Positions 34,160 through 41,660 are shown, counted from the first letter of the stretch. The stretch is DNA of 58,760 bases from a virus (IMGVR_UViG_3300025127_000039:1-58760), one strand, 5' to 3'. Notes: a model not told the origin generated them from the sequence alone. A program made the numbers and translations.

Positions 34160-35996
34160 AATAGTAGATTTATTTAGTGGCATAGGAGGATTTAGCTATG
34201 CTGCCGAACAAATAGTAGGTGGCTTTGAAACAATAGCTTTCGTTGAAAGAGACGAATATTGTCAAAAAGTCTTGCGTAAACATTGGCACGATGTACCAAT
34301 ATATAGTGATATAAGGAGTTTTGATGGTAAAGAATACAAAGACGCAGATATCGTTGTTGGAGGATTCCCATGTCAACCCTGGTCGGTTGCAGGAGCTCAA
34401 AAGGGAAGCGAAGATGACAGAGATCTCTGGCACGAAATGGTTAGGATTATTGAAGACATACGGCCACGATGGATCATTGGCGAGAATGTGTCAGGCTTTG
34501 TTACAATGCCAATGGGTCTCAGAAGAAGTCTCATTGACTTGGAAAGTATCGGATACAAAGCCATCCCATATCTTATTCCAGCTGCAGCCGTCGACGCCAA
34601 GCATAGACGAATGCGATGCTGGATTGTGGGCCACACCGAACACGATGGATCATCTGCCACCCCGTTCAGAGGAAGGAACAATGAAGCTGATGGAGGGTCA
34701 ACGCAAGGGACGAACAAAACCGGCGAACTTGAGGGAGCAAGTGGACAACAAGACAATGGATATATACAAACAGACATCTTCGACTTTGTGGCCGACACCA
34801 ACGACACAGGAGATAGAGCACCCGCAAGCGGAGTTGACAACGAACAACAGAAGGTTGAGCAAGGACGGGAAGAGCAGCCACAGTCTGAACTTAGCAGACA
34901 CAGTAAAGATGTGGCCAACGCCAACAACAATGGACACGAAGGAAGATGCGTTGAAACACGCAACCAAACTTTTACAGGGCAAAACACACAGAGCAAGTGG
35001 AGAGCCGATACAGAAGTCATTAGTGGACAAAGTAATGATGGAAGAGATAAAGAAAAATCCGGAATTGATGAAGATTTACGAAGATCACGAAATGGTTTTT
35101 CGTCCAAACTTACCACCACAACAGGAGTTTGTGGCTTATCTCAGAGAACAAACAACAATCAAGGAGTTGTCAGAGAAAACGGATATAAAGAAAACAACAA
35201 TAGAACATTGGTTTCGCAAGGATCAAAAGGGATTCAGTCATCCAAGCATAGAGGATTGGGAGAAGATAAAACCACATCTGAATCAAATCAAGTACGATCA
35301 ACAGATGACCACTATAAAAACAAAAGAATGGAAAAAAACAAATCAAATGTGGAGAACGCCAACGGCAGCGAATGCGACACAGGGGCCGAAGAGCGAACAA
35401 CTTTACCACAAAGTGAAGAAAGACGGCTCAAGTGCAATAACATTAGTGGACGAAGTGAAGATGTTCCCAACACCAAGGGCAAGGGATTGGAAAGACGGAT
35501 ACAGAGTACCACCATCAGTACAGAACGGAACGAGAGCACACACTCTGGGAACATTTATAGCAGAGAAAGAGATAATGTGGCCGACACCGACAACAAAGGG
35601 GTACGGACACGCATCAATGGGTCAAACAATGATCTTCAGAAAAAAAGTGGAAGCCGGGGAAATGACCGAACAACAAGCAGAGCAGATGTTGGGTTGCACA
35701 CTAAGACCACCAAGAATGGAGAAATGGGATTATCCCAAAAAGGAGATGTTCCCTACGCCATCGGCAAACGAAGATGCAGCGGGACGACCAGGGGGGAAGA
35801 TGCAAAAGATGTTAGGCAACCATCCTTCCGTGAGAGACCAGTCCTCTGGAACCCTGAACCCAACGTGGGTAGAGTGGCTAATGGGGTACCCAATAGGGTA
35901 CACAGACTTAGATGTTTAGGGAATAGTATCGTGCCACAGGTCGTTGCAAGAATATTTTATGCTATTAAGGAGGCAGATAAAAATGAAAAAATATGA
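34152..35996 (+). CDS. C5 cytosine DNA methyltransferase with overprinted middle
   Basis: A 614-residue frame. Motif I DLFSGIGGF (6-14), motif IV PCQPW (73-77, catalytic C74), motif VI ENV (111-113) and motif VIII AKHRRMR (149-155) are clear. The last 40 residues carry motifs IX-X (RLRCLGNSIVPQVVARIFYA). Residues about 165-570, where a target-recognition domain should be, are hydrophilic and low complexity (Asn, Thr, Ser, Glu, Lys) and do not look folded. There a second protein runs in another frame. Role: methylates phage DNA against host restriction. ATG 34152 is preferred to 34122, which lies deeper in the primase gene. Confidence 0.8.
   Translation: MYKIVDLFSGIGGFSYAAEQIVGGFETIAFVERDEYCQKVLRKHWHDVPIYSDIRSFDGKEYKDADIVVGGFPCQPWSVAGAQKGSEDDRDLWHEMVRIIEDIRPRWIIGENVSGFVTMPMGLRRSLIDLESIGYKAIPYLIPAAAVDAKHRRMRCWIVGHTEHDGSSATPFRGRNNEADGGSTQGTNKTGELEGASGQQDNGYIQTDIFDFVADTNDTGDRAPASGVDNEQQKVEQGREEQPQSELSRHSKDVANANNNGHEGRCVETRNQTFTGQNTQSKWRADTEVISGQSNDGRDKEKSGIDEDLRRSRNGFSSKLTTTTGVCGLSQRTNNNQGVVRENGYKENNNRTLVSQGSKGIQSSKHRGLGEDKTTSESNQVRSTDDHYKNKRMEKNKSNVENANGSECDTGAEERTTLPQSEERRLKCNNISGRSEDVPNTKGKGLERRIQSTTISTERNESTHSGNIYSRERDNVADTDNKGVRTRINGSNNDLQKKSGSRGNDRTTSRADVGLHTKTTKNGEMGLSQKGDVPYAIGKRRCSGTTRGEDAKDVRQPSFRERPVLWNPEPNVGRVANGVPNRVHRLRCLGNSIVPQVVARIFYAIKEADKNEKI
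34324..35919 (+). CDS. Overprinted WPTP-repeat protein inside the methyltransferase gene
   Basis: A 531-residue frame, +1 relative to the methyltransferase. It has its own AAGGAG ribosome site five bases before the ATG. Conserved blocks include SLARMCQALL, SLTWKVSDTKPSHILFQLQP, repeats of WPTPT/FPTPR (six or more), an HTH-like KELSEKTDIKKTTIEHWFRK followed by GFSHPSIEDW, and a C-terminal LNPTWVEWLMGYPIGYTDL. I recognise this set from phage proteins that overlap cytosine methyltransferases. It is rich in Trp and hydrophobic residues, so it probably folds. Function unknown; partnership with the methyltransferase, perhaps target choice, is my inference. Confidence 0.72.
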   Translation: MVKNTKTQISLLEDSHVNPGRLQELKREAKMTEISGTKWLGLLKTYGHDGSLARMCQALLQCQWVSEEVSLTWKVSDTKPSHILFQLQPSTPSIDECDAGLWATPNTMDHLPPRSEEGTMKLMEGQRKGRTKPANLREQVDNKTMDIYKQTSSTLWPTPTTQEIEHPQAELTTNNRRLSKDGKSSHSLNLADTVKMWPTPTTMDTKEDALKHATKLLQGKTHRASGEPIQKSLVDKVMMEEIKKNPELMKIYEDHEMVFRPNLPPQQEFVAYLREQTTIKELSEKTDIKKTTIEHWFRKDQKGFSHPSIEDWEKIKPHLNQIKYDQQMTTIKTKEWKKTNQMWRTPTAANATQGPKSEQLYHKVKKDGSSAITLVDEVKMFPTPRARDWKDGYRVPPSVQNGTRAHTLGTFIAEKEIMWPTPTTKGYGHASMGQTMIFRKKVEAGEMTEQQAEQMLGCTLRPPRMEKWDYPKKEMFPTPSANEDAAGRPGGKMQKMLGNHPSVRDQSSGTLNPTWVEWLMGYPIGYTDLDV

Positions 35997-36231
35997 TAGA
36001 TGCACGAAATGTGAAAAACTATTACCAATTCCAAAGAAGAAAAGAAGTTATAAATATGTCTGTGATAGTTGTGTTGTAAAAGAATTATTAGAAAAAAATT
36101 TAGTAACACCAGTTGTAGAAGAAGAATGGTTTGAAGATGACCCTAGAGCTATCAAAGAAGTAGAGTATGGTAGGGTATCAAGAAACGCAACTCATGTATT
36201 CTCTCGTAATATTTTAGATGATATGGGTTGA
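35983..36231 (+). CDS. Small zinc-ribbon protein
   Basis: An 82-residue protein. C7-x2-C10 (RCTKCEK) and C27-x2-C30 (VCDSC) form a zinc ribbon, followed by an acidic helical tail (EEEWFEDDPRAIKEVEYGRV). An AAGGAGG ribosome site supports the ATG at 35983; an upstream in-frame ATG at 35944 has none and lies in the methyltransferase gene. It overlaps that gene by 14 nt. Its stop lies in the following promoter. Confidence 0.7.
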   Translation: MKKYDRCTKCEKLLPIPKKKRSYKYVCDSCVVKELLEKNLVTPVVEEEWFEDDPRAIKEVEYGRVSRNATHVFSRNILDDMG

Positions 36232-36256
36232 CATATAGGTTGCAGCTACCTATATT
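36228..36256 (+). promoter_or_regulatory. Promoter with palindromic operator, drives small RNA
   Basis: TTGACA (36228-36233), a 17-nt spacer, and TATATT (36251-36256). The spacer holds TATAGGT-N7-ACCTATA, a perfect 7-bp inverted repeat (36234-36254) and the best copy of the TAGG-N9-CCTA operator. It overlaps the stop codon of the zinc-ribbon gene. A terminator lies about 85 nt downstream, so the transcript is short unless read-through occurs. Confidence 0.8.
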
Positions 36257-36261
36257 CAAAA

Positions 36262-36348
36262 TATAAAGAAAGTGATCGTAAGATTACTCCTTTTGTTTTA
36301 AAAATGTTTGTGAAAGAAGGCCTGGAGTAATCCAGGTCTTTTTTTTTG
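36262..36348 (+). ncRNA. Short terminated transcript (sRNA or attenuated leader)
   Basis: About 87 nt between a strong promoter and a terminator. GATTACTCC (36281-36289) is the exact reverse complement of GGAGTAATC inside the terminator hairpin, so pairing of these would destroy the terminator and let transcription run into the 36420 gene. The region can also encode MFVKEGLE from the ATG at 36304, ending at a TAA in the terminator loop. It may act as an attenuator, a free sRNA, or both. The alternative pairing is visible; regulation is inference. Confidence 0.55.
36319..36348 (+). terminator. Rho-independent terminator
   Basis: An 8-bp stem (one G-T pair) GGCCTGGA with TCCAGGTC around a GTAA loop, then an unbroken run of nine T. 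It separates the short-RNA promoter from the next promoter at 36359. Confidence 0.9.
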
Positions 36349-36358
36349 TTCTAATTTA

Positions 36359-36399
36359 TTGACATTTGGCATTGACTTCCTATATGACTATCATATACT
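36359..36399 (+). promoter_or_regulatory. Promoter region with variant operator
   Basis: TTGACA (36359) with TATATG after 16 nt carries a variant operator TTGG-N9-CCTA (36366-36382). A second -35, TTGACT at 36372, pairs with TATACT at 36394 (16-nt spacer). Two overlapping promoters seem possible, upstream of the AGGAG ribosome site of the 36420 gene. Confidence 0.65.
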
Positions 36400-36419
36400 A
36401 GCAAATATGAGGAGTTATT

Positions 36420-37748
36420 ATGGATAATAAGTTTAGTAAACCCATGATGGCAAGTGAGATTGTTGCAGCATTATCTGATCCATCACGAGGTGTAAAAGGT
36501 TATATAAAAGGTAAGTATGCTAAAGCTATGGCAAGATCTGTTCAGTCAGATATTGCATCATCTCAAAAATTTGTTTTATCAAATAATTTAGTTGATCATG
36601 TTGTTGCCAACGCATTTTTAAAACCTGAAGCAATGCTTGGACAAATTAAAACCGGCATACCACCATTTACAAATATGTTTATTGAGTGGGATGATTCTTA
36701 TCTTCAAAAGGCTATTTATAAACATTTAGCTAAAACTTTTAATAAAGAGTTGTCTACAAAAAAACAAATGGGTGAAAATTACTTTGATATAGATGATCTA
36801 CCAGCTAAACAACATAAAAATAGAGCTGGTTATCATATTCATCAAGTTAATGATAGTTGGTTGTATGAACTTTGGTTTAAAGATCAAGAAAGCGGCAAGT
36901 ATGCCGCATTTCCAAAATGTATAGTCATTGAACATGATGAAGATTACTCAATGGAAAAACATTATGGTCAATATGAAAAAGAAAAATGGATGATGCCATC
37001 TGATTTACATCATTTTGACAGAGATCAGATGAGACTTGCAGTACATACTGTAGGAGCACATCTTTGGGGTAATCATTATCAAACTGTACAAAGTTATGGA
37101 GAAACCCATAGAAGATTAATACGTTCTATGAGAAAAGATAGTGATAGAGAACTTAGAAGTACAAAGAAATCAAATCATTTCATTAGAAGATTACAAACTT
37201 ATTTTAAAACTGAAGAAAGCACAGCCAAGTTTTTTGATCCATATTATTTAGATTTAATGTGCAGAACTGCTACTGCACAAGGATCTGCAATGCACTGGTT
37301 GATTCCTGAAAGTAAGTTTCAACAAGGTTGGACATCTGAAGAAATGAGTGCACTTACCAAATATACTATGGATAGTGTTTCAATGGATGTACAAATTCTA
37401 ATTTCAACTTTGGCTATTCTTAATTATGAACACATAGTTATGCAAAAAAAGAATCCAAGTGAAGACAAAATAAAGCACGTTGCTTATGGCAGAAGAGTGC
37501 CTGCAAATGAATATTCACTACTTGAAATAGATTTACCCAAGCCTAGAGGTAAACTGTTTTATGAACGTGAATTTACCGGACATGGATCACCAAAGAGGTG
37601 GCACATGAGAAGAGGTCATTGGAGACGTTATCGTGATGCAAAAGGTAATATCACGAAAAGAGTTTGGATTGACCAATGTGAGGCTGGCAGTAAAGAGTTA
37701 GGCTCAAAAATAAACGACTATAACTTACAAAAAGCAAAAGGAGAGTAG
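36420..37748 (+). CDS. Uncharacterised 442-residue phage protein
   Basis: A charged, mostly helical protein rich in His, Tyr and Lys. It ends in a conserved block HGSPKRWHMRRGHWRRYRDA followed by KRVWIDQCEAGSKELG. This RGHWRRY...VWI block recurs near the C-terminus of several phage proteins of unknown role. It has an ATGAGGAG-type ribosome site and its own promoter region, and may be the target of the attenuator-like RNA. No catalytic motif is recognised. Confidence 0.65.
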   Translation: MDNKFSKPMMASEIVAALSDPSRGVKGYIKGKYAKAMARSVQSDIASSQKFVLSNNLVDHVVANAFLKPEAMLGQIKTGIPPFTNMFIEWDDSYLQKAIYKHLAKTFNKELSTKKQMGENYFDIDDLPAKQHKNRAGYHIHQVNDSWLYELWFKDQESGKYAAFPKCIVIEHDEDYSMEKHYGQYEKEKWMMPSDLHHFDRDQMRLAVHTVGAHLWGNHYQTVQSYGETHRRLIRSMRKDSDRELRSTKKSNHFIRRLQTYFKTEESTAKFFDPYYLDLMCRTATAQGSAMHWLIPESKFQQGWTSEEMSALTKYTMDSVSMDVQILISTLAILNYEHIVMQKKNPSEDKIKHVAYGRRVPANEYSLLEIDLPKPRGKLFYEREFTGHGSPKRWHMRRGHWRRYRDAKGNITKRVWIDQCEAGSKELGSKINDYNLQKAKGE

Positions 37749-37749
37749 T

Positions 37750-37932
37750 ATGGCTGCTTATCAAAATAATTTTTTAATTGAGGTTGAAGAGTATTTCGGT
37801 GCATTATTGACCGATAATGGACTTACTAATAAACAAGCTCTTGCCTTGGTTAAGAAACAGTATGGCGAACACGGACATGAGTATGTGTCTGATTTAATCA
37901 AGAACGAGGAGCAATTAGACAACGGAGTTTAA
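37750..37932 (+). CDS. Small acidic protein
   Basis: A 60-residue helical protein beginning one base after the preceding stop, with a GGAGAG ribosome site. The sequence NFLIEVEEYFGALLTDNGLT, then QALALVKKQYGEHGHEY, suggests two or three short helices. No family is recognised. It probably belongs to the same transcript as the 442-residue protein. Confidence 0.5.
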   Translation: MAAYQNNFLIEVEEYFGALLTDNGLTNKQALALVKKQYGEHGHEYVSDLIKNEEQLDNGV

Positions 37933-37933
37933 T

Positions 37934-38044
37934 ATGAACCACAAGTATTTAAAATTACATATTCAATCTACAACAATCCACAAAAAGCCAAACGTGGTTG
38001 TTCGTTATTACAGAAAGTTTATAGAATGGTTAAAATGTTTTTAA
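37934..38044 (+). CDS. Very small basic protein
   Basis: A 36-residue frame (MNHKYLKLHIQSTTIHKKPN, then VVVRYYRKFIEWLKCF) starting one base after the previous stop, with a GGAG site nine bases upstream. It overlaps the next gene by 19 nt. Coupled packing and the ribosome site support translation. Nothing is known about function. Confidence 0.4.
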   Translation: MNHKYLKLHIQSTTIHKKPNVVVRYYRKFIEWLKCF

Positions 38045-38259
38045 TGATTTGTGTAGTTTGGGTTGAAGGCCCAAGGTACACTGGGGGTGAAACAAACTGT
38101 ATGTGGCACATAAGCAAGGTAGAATACAAGACTGTTGATGAATGTAACAAAGATATTAACAACAGTAAAAGACTTGTTCTTGGTCGTCTTAAAAAAGAAT
38201 TTGGTCATAAAAATCCACAAGGATATAATGTTCAAGCTTCTTGTTTAAAAGCAGCGTAA
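38026..38259 (+). CDS. Small exported-type Cys protein
   Basis: A 77-residue protein. The N-terminal MVKMFLMICVVWV is hydrophobic and may be a signal or membrane anchor. It is followed by Cys residues (NCMWH, DECN, ASCL) and a TVDECNKDI motif. It resembles a second small protein in the membrane-protein cluster near 54.6 kb in layout. Possible envelope function. The last base overlaps the next gene. Confidence 0.5.
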   Translation: MVKMFLMICVVWVEGPRYTGGETNCMWHISKVEYKTVDECNKDINNSKRLVLGRLKKEFGHKNPQGYNVQASCLKAA

Positions 38260-38585
38260 TGTTAGTTATAATAGAATCACCCTATATGGGTAATGTTAAA
38301 AGTAATGTCGCATATGCACGCAAGTGTATGAGCGACTCCCTACTGCGAGGCGAATCCCCATTTGCCTCGCATCTTCTTTACACACAAATTTTAGATGACA
38401 ATAAAGATATAGAACGTCTTACCGGAATGTCTAGGGCATTTAATTGGTATCGCCACGCAGATCTAATGGCAGTTTACACAGACAAAGGTATATCAAATGG
38501 CATGAAAATGGGCATGGAAGTAGCAGAGAAGCTCGGAATAGAAATGGTTTATAGGACATTAAATGGAAATAATAATAGAGGGTAG
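38259..38585 (+). CDS. DUF7768-like protein
   Basis: A 108-residue protein starting at the ATG that overlaps the previous stop. The pattern VIIESPYMGNVKSNVAYARK, RGESPFASHLLYTQILDDN, ERLTGMSRAFNWYRHADLMA, VYTDKGISNGMKMGMEVAEK matches a widespread phage family (DUF7768) predicted to have a Rossmann-like nucleotide-binding fold, with function unknown. It overlaps the methyltransferase gene by 23 nt. Confidence 0.75.
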   Translation: MLVIIESPYMGNVKSNVAYARKCMSDSLLRGESPFASHLLYTQILDDNKDIERLTGMSRAFNWYRHADLMAVYTDKGISNGMKMGMEVAEKLGIEMVYRTLNGNNNRG

Positions 38586-39867
38586 TACAGTTTATAATGG
38601 CGACTGTTTAGAAGTCATGGAGAAAATACATAAGTGTTCGGTGGACAGTGTGGTAACCGATCCGCCGTATCACCTTACATCTATTGTTCAGAGGTTCGGA
38701 AAAGAAGGTTCGGCACCAGCACAGTTCGGTACAGACGGAGCGTTTGCTAGGGCATCAAAAGGTTTCATGGGCAAAGAGTGGGATGGAGGTGATATAGCTT
38801 TCCAAGCGAACACTTGGCGTAAATGTTATGAGTTGCTGAAGCCTGGAGGTCATTTGATAGCGTTTAGCGGATCACGAACATACCACAGAATGGCTTGTGC
38901 CATAGAAGATGCCGGATTTGAAATTAGAGATCAATGTATTTGGTTGTATGGTAGTGGGTTTCCTAAAAGCCATAATATCGGCAGAGAGATAGATAAGAAA
39001 CAAGGCAATGATAGAGAGGTCGTTGGAGAGGTAAGGGCAGGCAAAAACGCATTAGGCCAAGATAGTGGTTGGAACAAACACAACAATAGAACTGAAATAG
39101 AAGTTACTAAAGGCAACTCAGAATGGGAGGGTTGGGGTACTGCGTTGAAACCTGCACATGAACCAATGGTGTTAGCAAGAAAGCCTTTGTCGGAGAAGTC
39201 GGTAGCAGACAACGTGATGCAGCACGGAACTGGAGCCATAAACATTGACGCTTGTCGTGTTGGTGGTCAGTCAGAAGATACAGAGCGTAAAAAAGTTGTT
39301 CGCAAAGCTCGGACAGCAGATGGCGTGTGGACTGATGATAATAGTGGCATGAAGTCGGAGGGTTCGGAGTTTGCAGATGCAGACCCAAGAGGGCGTTGGC
39401 CGAGCAATGTGATGCACGATGGCAGCGAACAAGTGCAAGAAATATTCCCGGAAACTAGCAGCACGGAGGTCAGCAGAGAGCGAACACACAAGGGGATTTG
39501 GACTGCCGGTGAACTGGCAGATACCGAACAATTCATGCCAGCATATGGCGACCAGGGCAATGCGTCTAGGTATTTTTATTGTGCAAAGACATCAAAAGAA
39601 GAGCGTAAATTTGGACTGGGTGGTGAGGTTGCAGCGAACACTCACCCAACAGTTAAACCAGTTGAGCTAATGAGATACCTTGTTCGCTTGATAACGCCAA
39701 AGGAAGGTGTGGTTCTCGATCCATTTATGGGAAGTGGATCAACTGGAATGGCAGCTAGAGAGGAGGATTTTAGCTTCATTGGAATAGAAAAAGAAAGCGA
39801 ATATTATGAAATTGCCAAAGCAAGAATTAAAAATGTTAAGCCACAGTTAAAATTATTTGACTTTTAG
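38563..39867 (+). CDS. N6-adenine / N4-cytosine DNA methyltransferase
   Basis: A 434-residue beta-class amino-methyltransferase. The catalytic motif DPPY is at 33-36 and the SAM-binding motif DPFMGSGSTG at 386-395, in that order. A large insert between them (about residues 120-340) would hold target recognition. HPTVKPVELMRYLV precedes motif I. Role: protects phage DNA from host restriction, or regulates by methylation. It is the second DNA methyltransferase here besides the C5 enzyme. A promoter with operator follows. Confidence 0.9.
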   Translation: MEIIIEGSTVYNGDCLEVMEKIHKCSVDSVVTDPPYHLTSIVQRFGKEGSAPAQFGTDGAFARASKGFMGKEWDGGDIAFQANTWRKCYELLKPGGHLIAFSGSRTYHRMACAIEDAGFEIRDQCIWLYGSGFPKSHNIGREIDKKQGNDREVVGEVRAGKNALGQDSGWNKHNNRTEIEVTKGNSEWEGWGTALKPAHEPMVLARKPLSEKSVADNVMQHGTGAINIDACRVGGQSEDTERKKVVRKARTADGVWTDDNSGMKSEGSEFADADPRGRWPSNVMHDGSEQVQEIFPETSSTEVSRERTHKGIWTAGELADTEQFMPAYGDQGNASRYFYCAKTSKEERKFGLGGEVAANTHPTVKPVELMRYLVRLITPKEGVVLDPFMGSGSTGMAAREEDFSFIGIEKESEYYEIAKARIKNVKPQLKLFDF

Positions 39868-39869
39868 TA

Positions 39870-39898
39870 TTGACATATAGGTGTTGAGTGCCTATTTA
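39870..39898 (+). promoter_or_regulatory. Promoter with TAGG-N9-CCTA operator
   Basis: TTGACA (39870-39875), a 17-nt spacer holding TAGG-N9-CCTA (39878-39894), and TATTTA (39893-39898). It lies just after the methyltransferase stop and drives the 39932-41656 genes. Confidence 0.78.
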
Positions 39899-39931
39899 TT
39901 AATTATAACATTTTTAAAAAGGAGTTTTGTT

Positions 39932-40396
39932 ATGAAATTAGAACTTAAAAATATTAAGTATTTTGCAAGTGGTAGTCAAGAAACCCCATGTTACACTGCG
40001 ACCCTTTACATTGATGGTAAGAAAGCAGTTTATGTAGATAATGATGGTCATGGTGGTTGTGATAGACATCATGCAATAGAACCATTTACATGGAAAGATG
40101 TGGAAAAGGTTAAGAGTTATCTAGCCAAGCAAAGTGGTGATTCATTTGAGCCTTTGGATACATGGTGCCAAGATAAGATGTATGATCATGTTGAGCAAAA
40201 GAAACTCAAAAGAGATATGAACACAAAATATATTTGTGTTGATACTGATAAAAACCAACTTTATGCCTATCCTAAAAAAGTGGCCAATGCCACAGTGTTT
40301 CAAAAGCACATGGAAAAAAAGCACCCAAAGGATACTTGTTTGAACTTTTTGCCTTTTGATGTTGCTTGGCATATTTTTGAGGGAGTAACTGCTTAA
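39932..40396 (+). CDS. Uncharacterised 154-residue protein
   Basis: The ATG at 39932 follows AAAAAGGAG. An earlier in-frame start (39881) lies inside the promoter and is rejected. The protein has KNIKYFASGSQETPCYTATL, YVDNDGHGGCDRHHAI and a Lys-rich helical region. Cys/His pairs (GGCDRHH) might bind metal. It is common in marine phages as a hypothetical protein. First gene of an early operon; the stop overlaps the next start. Confidence 0.65.
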   Translation: MKLELKNIKYFASGSQETPCYTATLYIDGKKAVYVDNDGHGGCDRHHAIEPFTWKDVEKVKSYLAKQSGDSFEPLDTWCQDKMYDHVEQKKLKRDMNTKYICVDTDKNQLYAYPKKVANATVFQKHMEKKHPKDTCLNFLPFDVAWHIFEGVTA

Positions 40397-40590
40397 TGAT
40401 TGCTATTCCCAATAATTGGATAGATGCGTCATTTGATGACGTATCTATCTATCATACTAAAGATTTAGCCATATATTTTAATAAATATGATTATGAGGTT
40501 CATAACATCAACATTAACAAGAGTAAATTTTCATTGTTGCTCAAGGCTAATGATTTTAGTGAAGTAATTAATTTTGTTAATGAAAGGTAG
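40396..40590 (+). CDS. Small uncharacterised protein
   Basis: A 64-residue protein in a TAATG overlap with the previous gene. It is rich in Asn, Asp, Ile and Tyr, with strand-helix alternation (DDVSIYHTKDLAIYFNKYDY). It ends VINFVNER four bases before the cyclotransferase start. No family is recognised. Confidence 0.5.
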   Translation: MIAIPNNWIDASFDDVSIYHTKDLAIYFNKYDYEVHNININKSKFSLLLKANDFSEVINFVNER

Positions 40591-40594
40591 AGTA

Positions 40595-41047
40595 ATGTTA
40601 TATGGTGCATATGGTGCAAATTTAAATAAAGAAAGCATGAAGATACGTTGTCCTGACGCAAAGCCTATGATTAGTTTCCATTTAAAAGGTTATAGGCTTG
40701 TCTTTAATAGTGTTGCAGACATTGTTAAAGACCCAAAGGGTACTGTTCCTATTGTGCTTTGGAAGATCACAAAGAAGTGTGAAAAGGCTTTGGATAGGTT
40801 TGAGGGTTATCCTTTCCTATACAATAAGATAAGAGTGCAATCAGATATTCCGGGAGCCAAAGGTAAAATAATGCTCTATGTGATGCGTAGGAAAGGTATT
40901 GCCATACCACCTACTTCTTACTTTAAGACCATAGAAGAGGGTTATGATGACTTTGGTTTAGATAAAACATATCTGTATAGTGCCAAAGCAAAGGCTTCAG
41001 AATATCAAGAACTTAATTTAAATCTAGCAAGAAAGGTAGGTTCATAA
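40595..41047 (+). CDS. Gamma-glutamylcyclotransferase-like (AIG2/GGCT) protein
   Basis: A 150-residue protein. The substrate-loop motif YGAYGANLN (3-11) and the catalytic glutamate of the family in DRFEGYP (E70) are both present, and length fits. GGCT enzymes release gamma-glutamyl groups from peptides as 5-oxoproline. The chosen ATG has an AAAGGTAGAG site; an earlier start at 40574 lies in the previous gene. It forms an operon with four small genes and may act with the amidoligase further downstream. Confidence 0.82.
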   Translation: MLYGAYGANLNKESMKIRCPDAKPMISFHLKGYRLVFNSVADIVKDPKGTVPIVLWKITKKCEKALDRFEGYPFLYNKIRVQSDIPGAKGKIMLYVMRRKGIAIPPTSYFKTIEEGYDDFGLDKTYLYSAKAKASEYQELNLNLARKVGS

Positions 41048-41364
41048 TGGACAGAAAGCAAAAAAGAATTGAAGCATTGAAGTTTGAGGAAAAAAACGTG
41101 GTGCATATACCTAAAGGTTGGGGTTTATCTAGTGATTCCACATTTGAGCAAGATGGATACACTAAGGTTAGATTTCCGGTAAATGATAAAGGTAGAGCAT
41201 TAAATGTTGCCTCAGAAAATATGTGGGTTAAGATTTCTAAAGGAGATGCCAAGAATGGCATAGGTGTATTAGAAAATGTACCATTATACAGTGATTTTGA
41301 TCATGGTATGATTGTTTATTATGAGGAAGATGAAGATGGTTTTGCCAAATTCAAAGCGAGTTAA
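41047..41364 (+). CDS. Uncharacterised 105-residue protein
   Basis: It starts in a TAATG overlap with the cyclotransferase gene. The C-terminal half MWVKISKGDAKNGIGVLENV followed by FDHGMIVYYEEDEDGFAKF suggests a small beta domain. This phrase of K(I/V)xxGxxxxGxGxLxNxP recurs in phage and bacterial hypothetical proteins with unknown role. It overlaps the next gene by 29 nt. Confidence 0.55.
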   Translation: MDRKQKRIEALKFEEKNVVHIPKGWGLSSDSTFEQDGYTKVRFPVNDKGRALNVASENMWVKISKGDAKNGIGVLENVPLYSDFDHGMIVYYEEDEDGFAKFKAS

Positions 41365-41656
41365 AGTACGTTGTACTAAGTGCAATGAACTCATATTGCG
41401 TAACCGAGAACTGATTGTGAATAAAAGAACAATCTGTCTTGGTTGTGCAGTTGAGATGGGTTTAACCCAAAAAATGAAACTAGACATAAATCATAAAATG
41501 AACTGTTACAAAGGTGGTGGACTCGGCGATGGCGAGTGCCATTACTGTTGGGTTCAAACGTGGGGTGGTATGCGTGATTTGGGGTACGAATGTACCGATA
41601 ATGGGTCATGGTATAAACGTACAGATTTCCACAATGTTTTGGTGATTTATGAGTAA
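41336..41656 (+). CDS. Zinc-binding small protein
   Basis: A 106-residue protein with CTKC and CLGC pairs near the N-terminus (zinc ribbon) and a CHYC pair in the middle (GECHYCWVQTWGGMRDLGY), so two metal sites are possible. The ATG at 41336 has a GAGGA site eight bases upstream; other in-frame starts lie at 41312 (TTG), 41321 and 41330. It ends right before the repeat region. Function unknown. Confidence 0.6.
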   Translation: MVLPNSKRVKVRCTKCNELILRNRELIVNKRTICLGCAVEMGLTQKMKLDINHKMNCYKGGGLGDGECHYCWVQTWGGMRDLGYECTDNGSWYKRTDFHNVLVIYE

Positions 41657-41660
41657 TTTA

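Noticed and set aside
34397-35119. Long minus-strand frame (240 codons) opposite the methyltransferase
   Set aside because: Composition is Ser/Leu/Pro-rich as expected for the complement of two constrained frames, and there is no leftward promoter or ribosome site.
39881-39931. Extended N-terminus of the 39932 gene
   Set aside because: The extension lies over the promoter -10 and has no ribosome site, while ATG 39932 has AAAAAGGAG.
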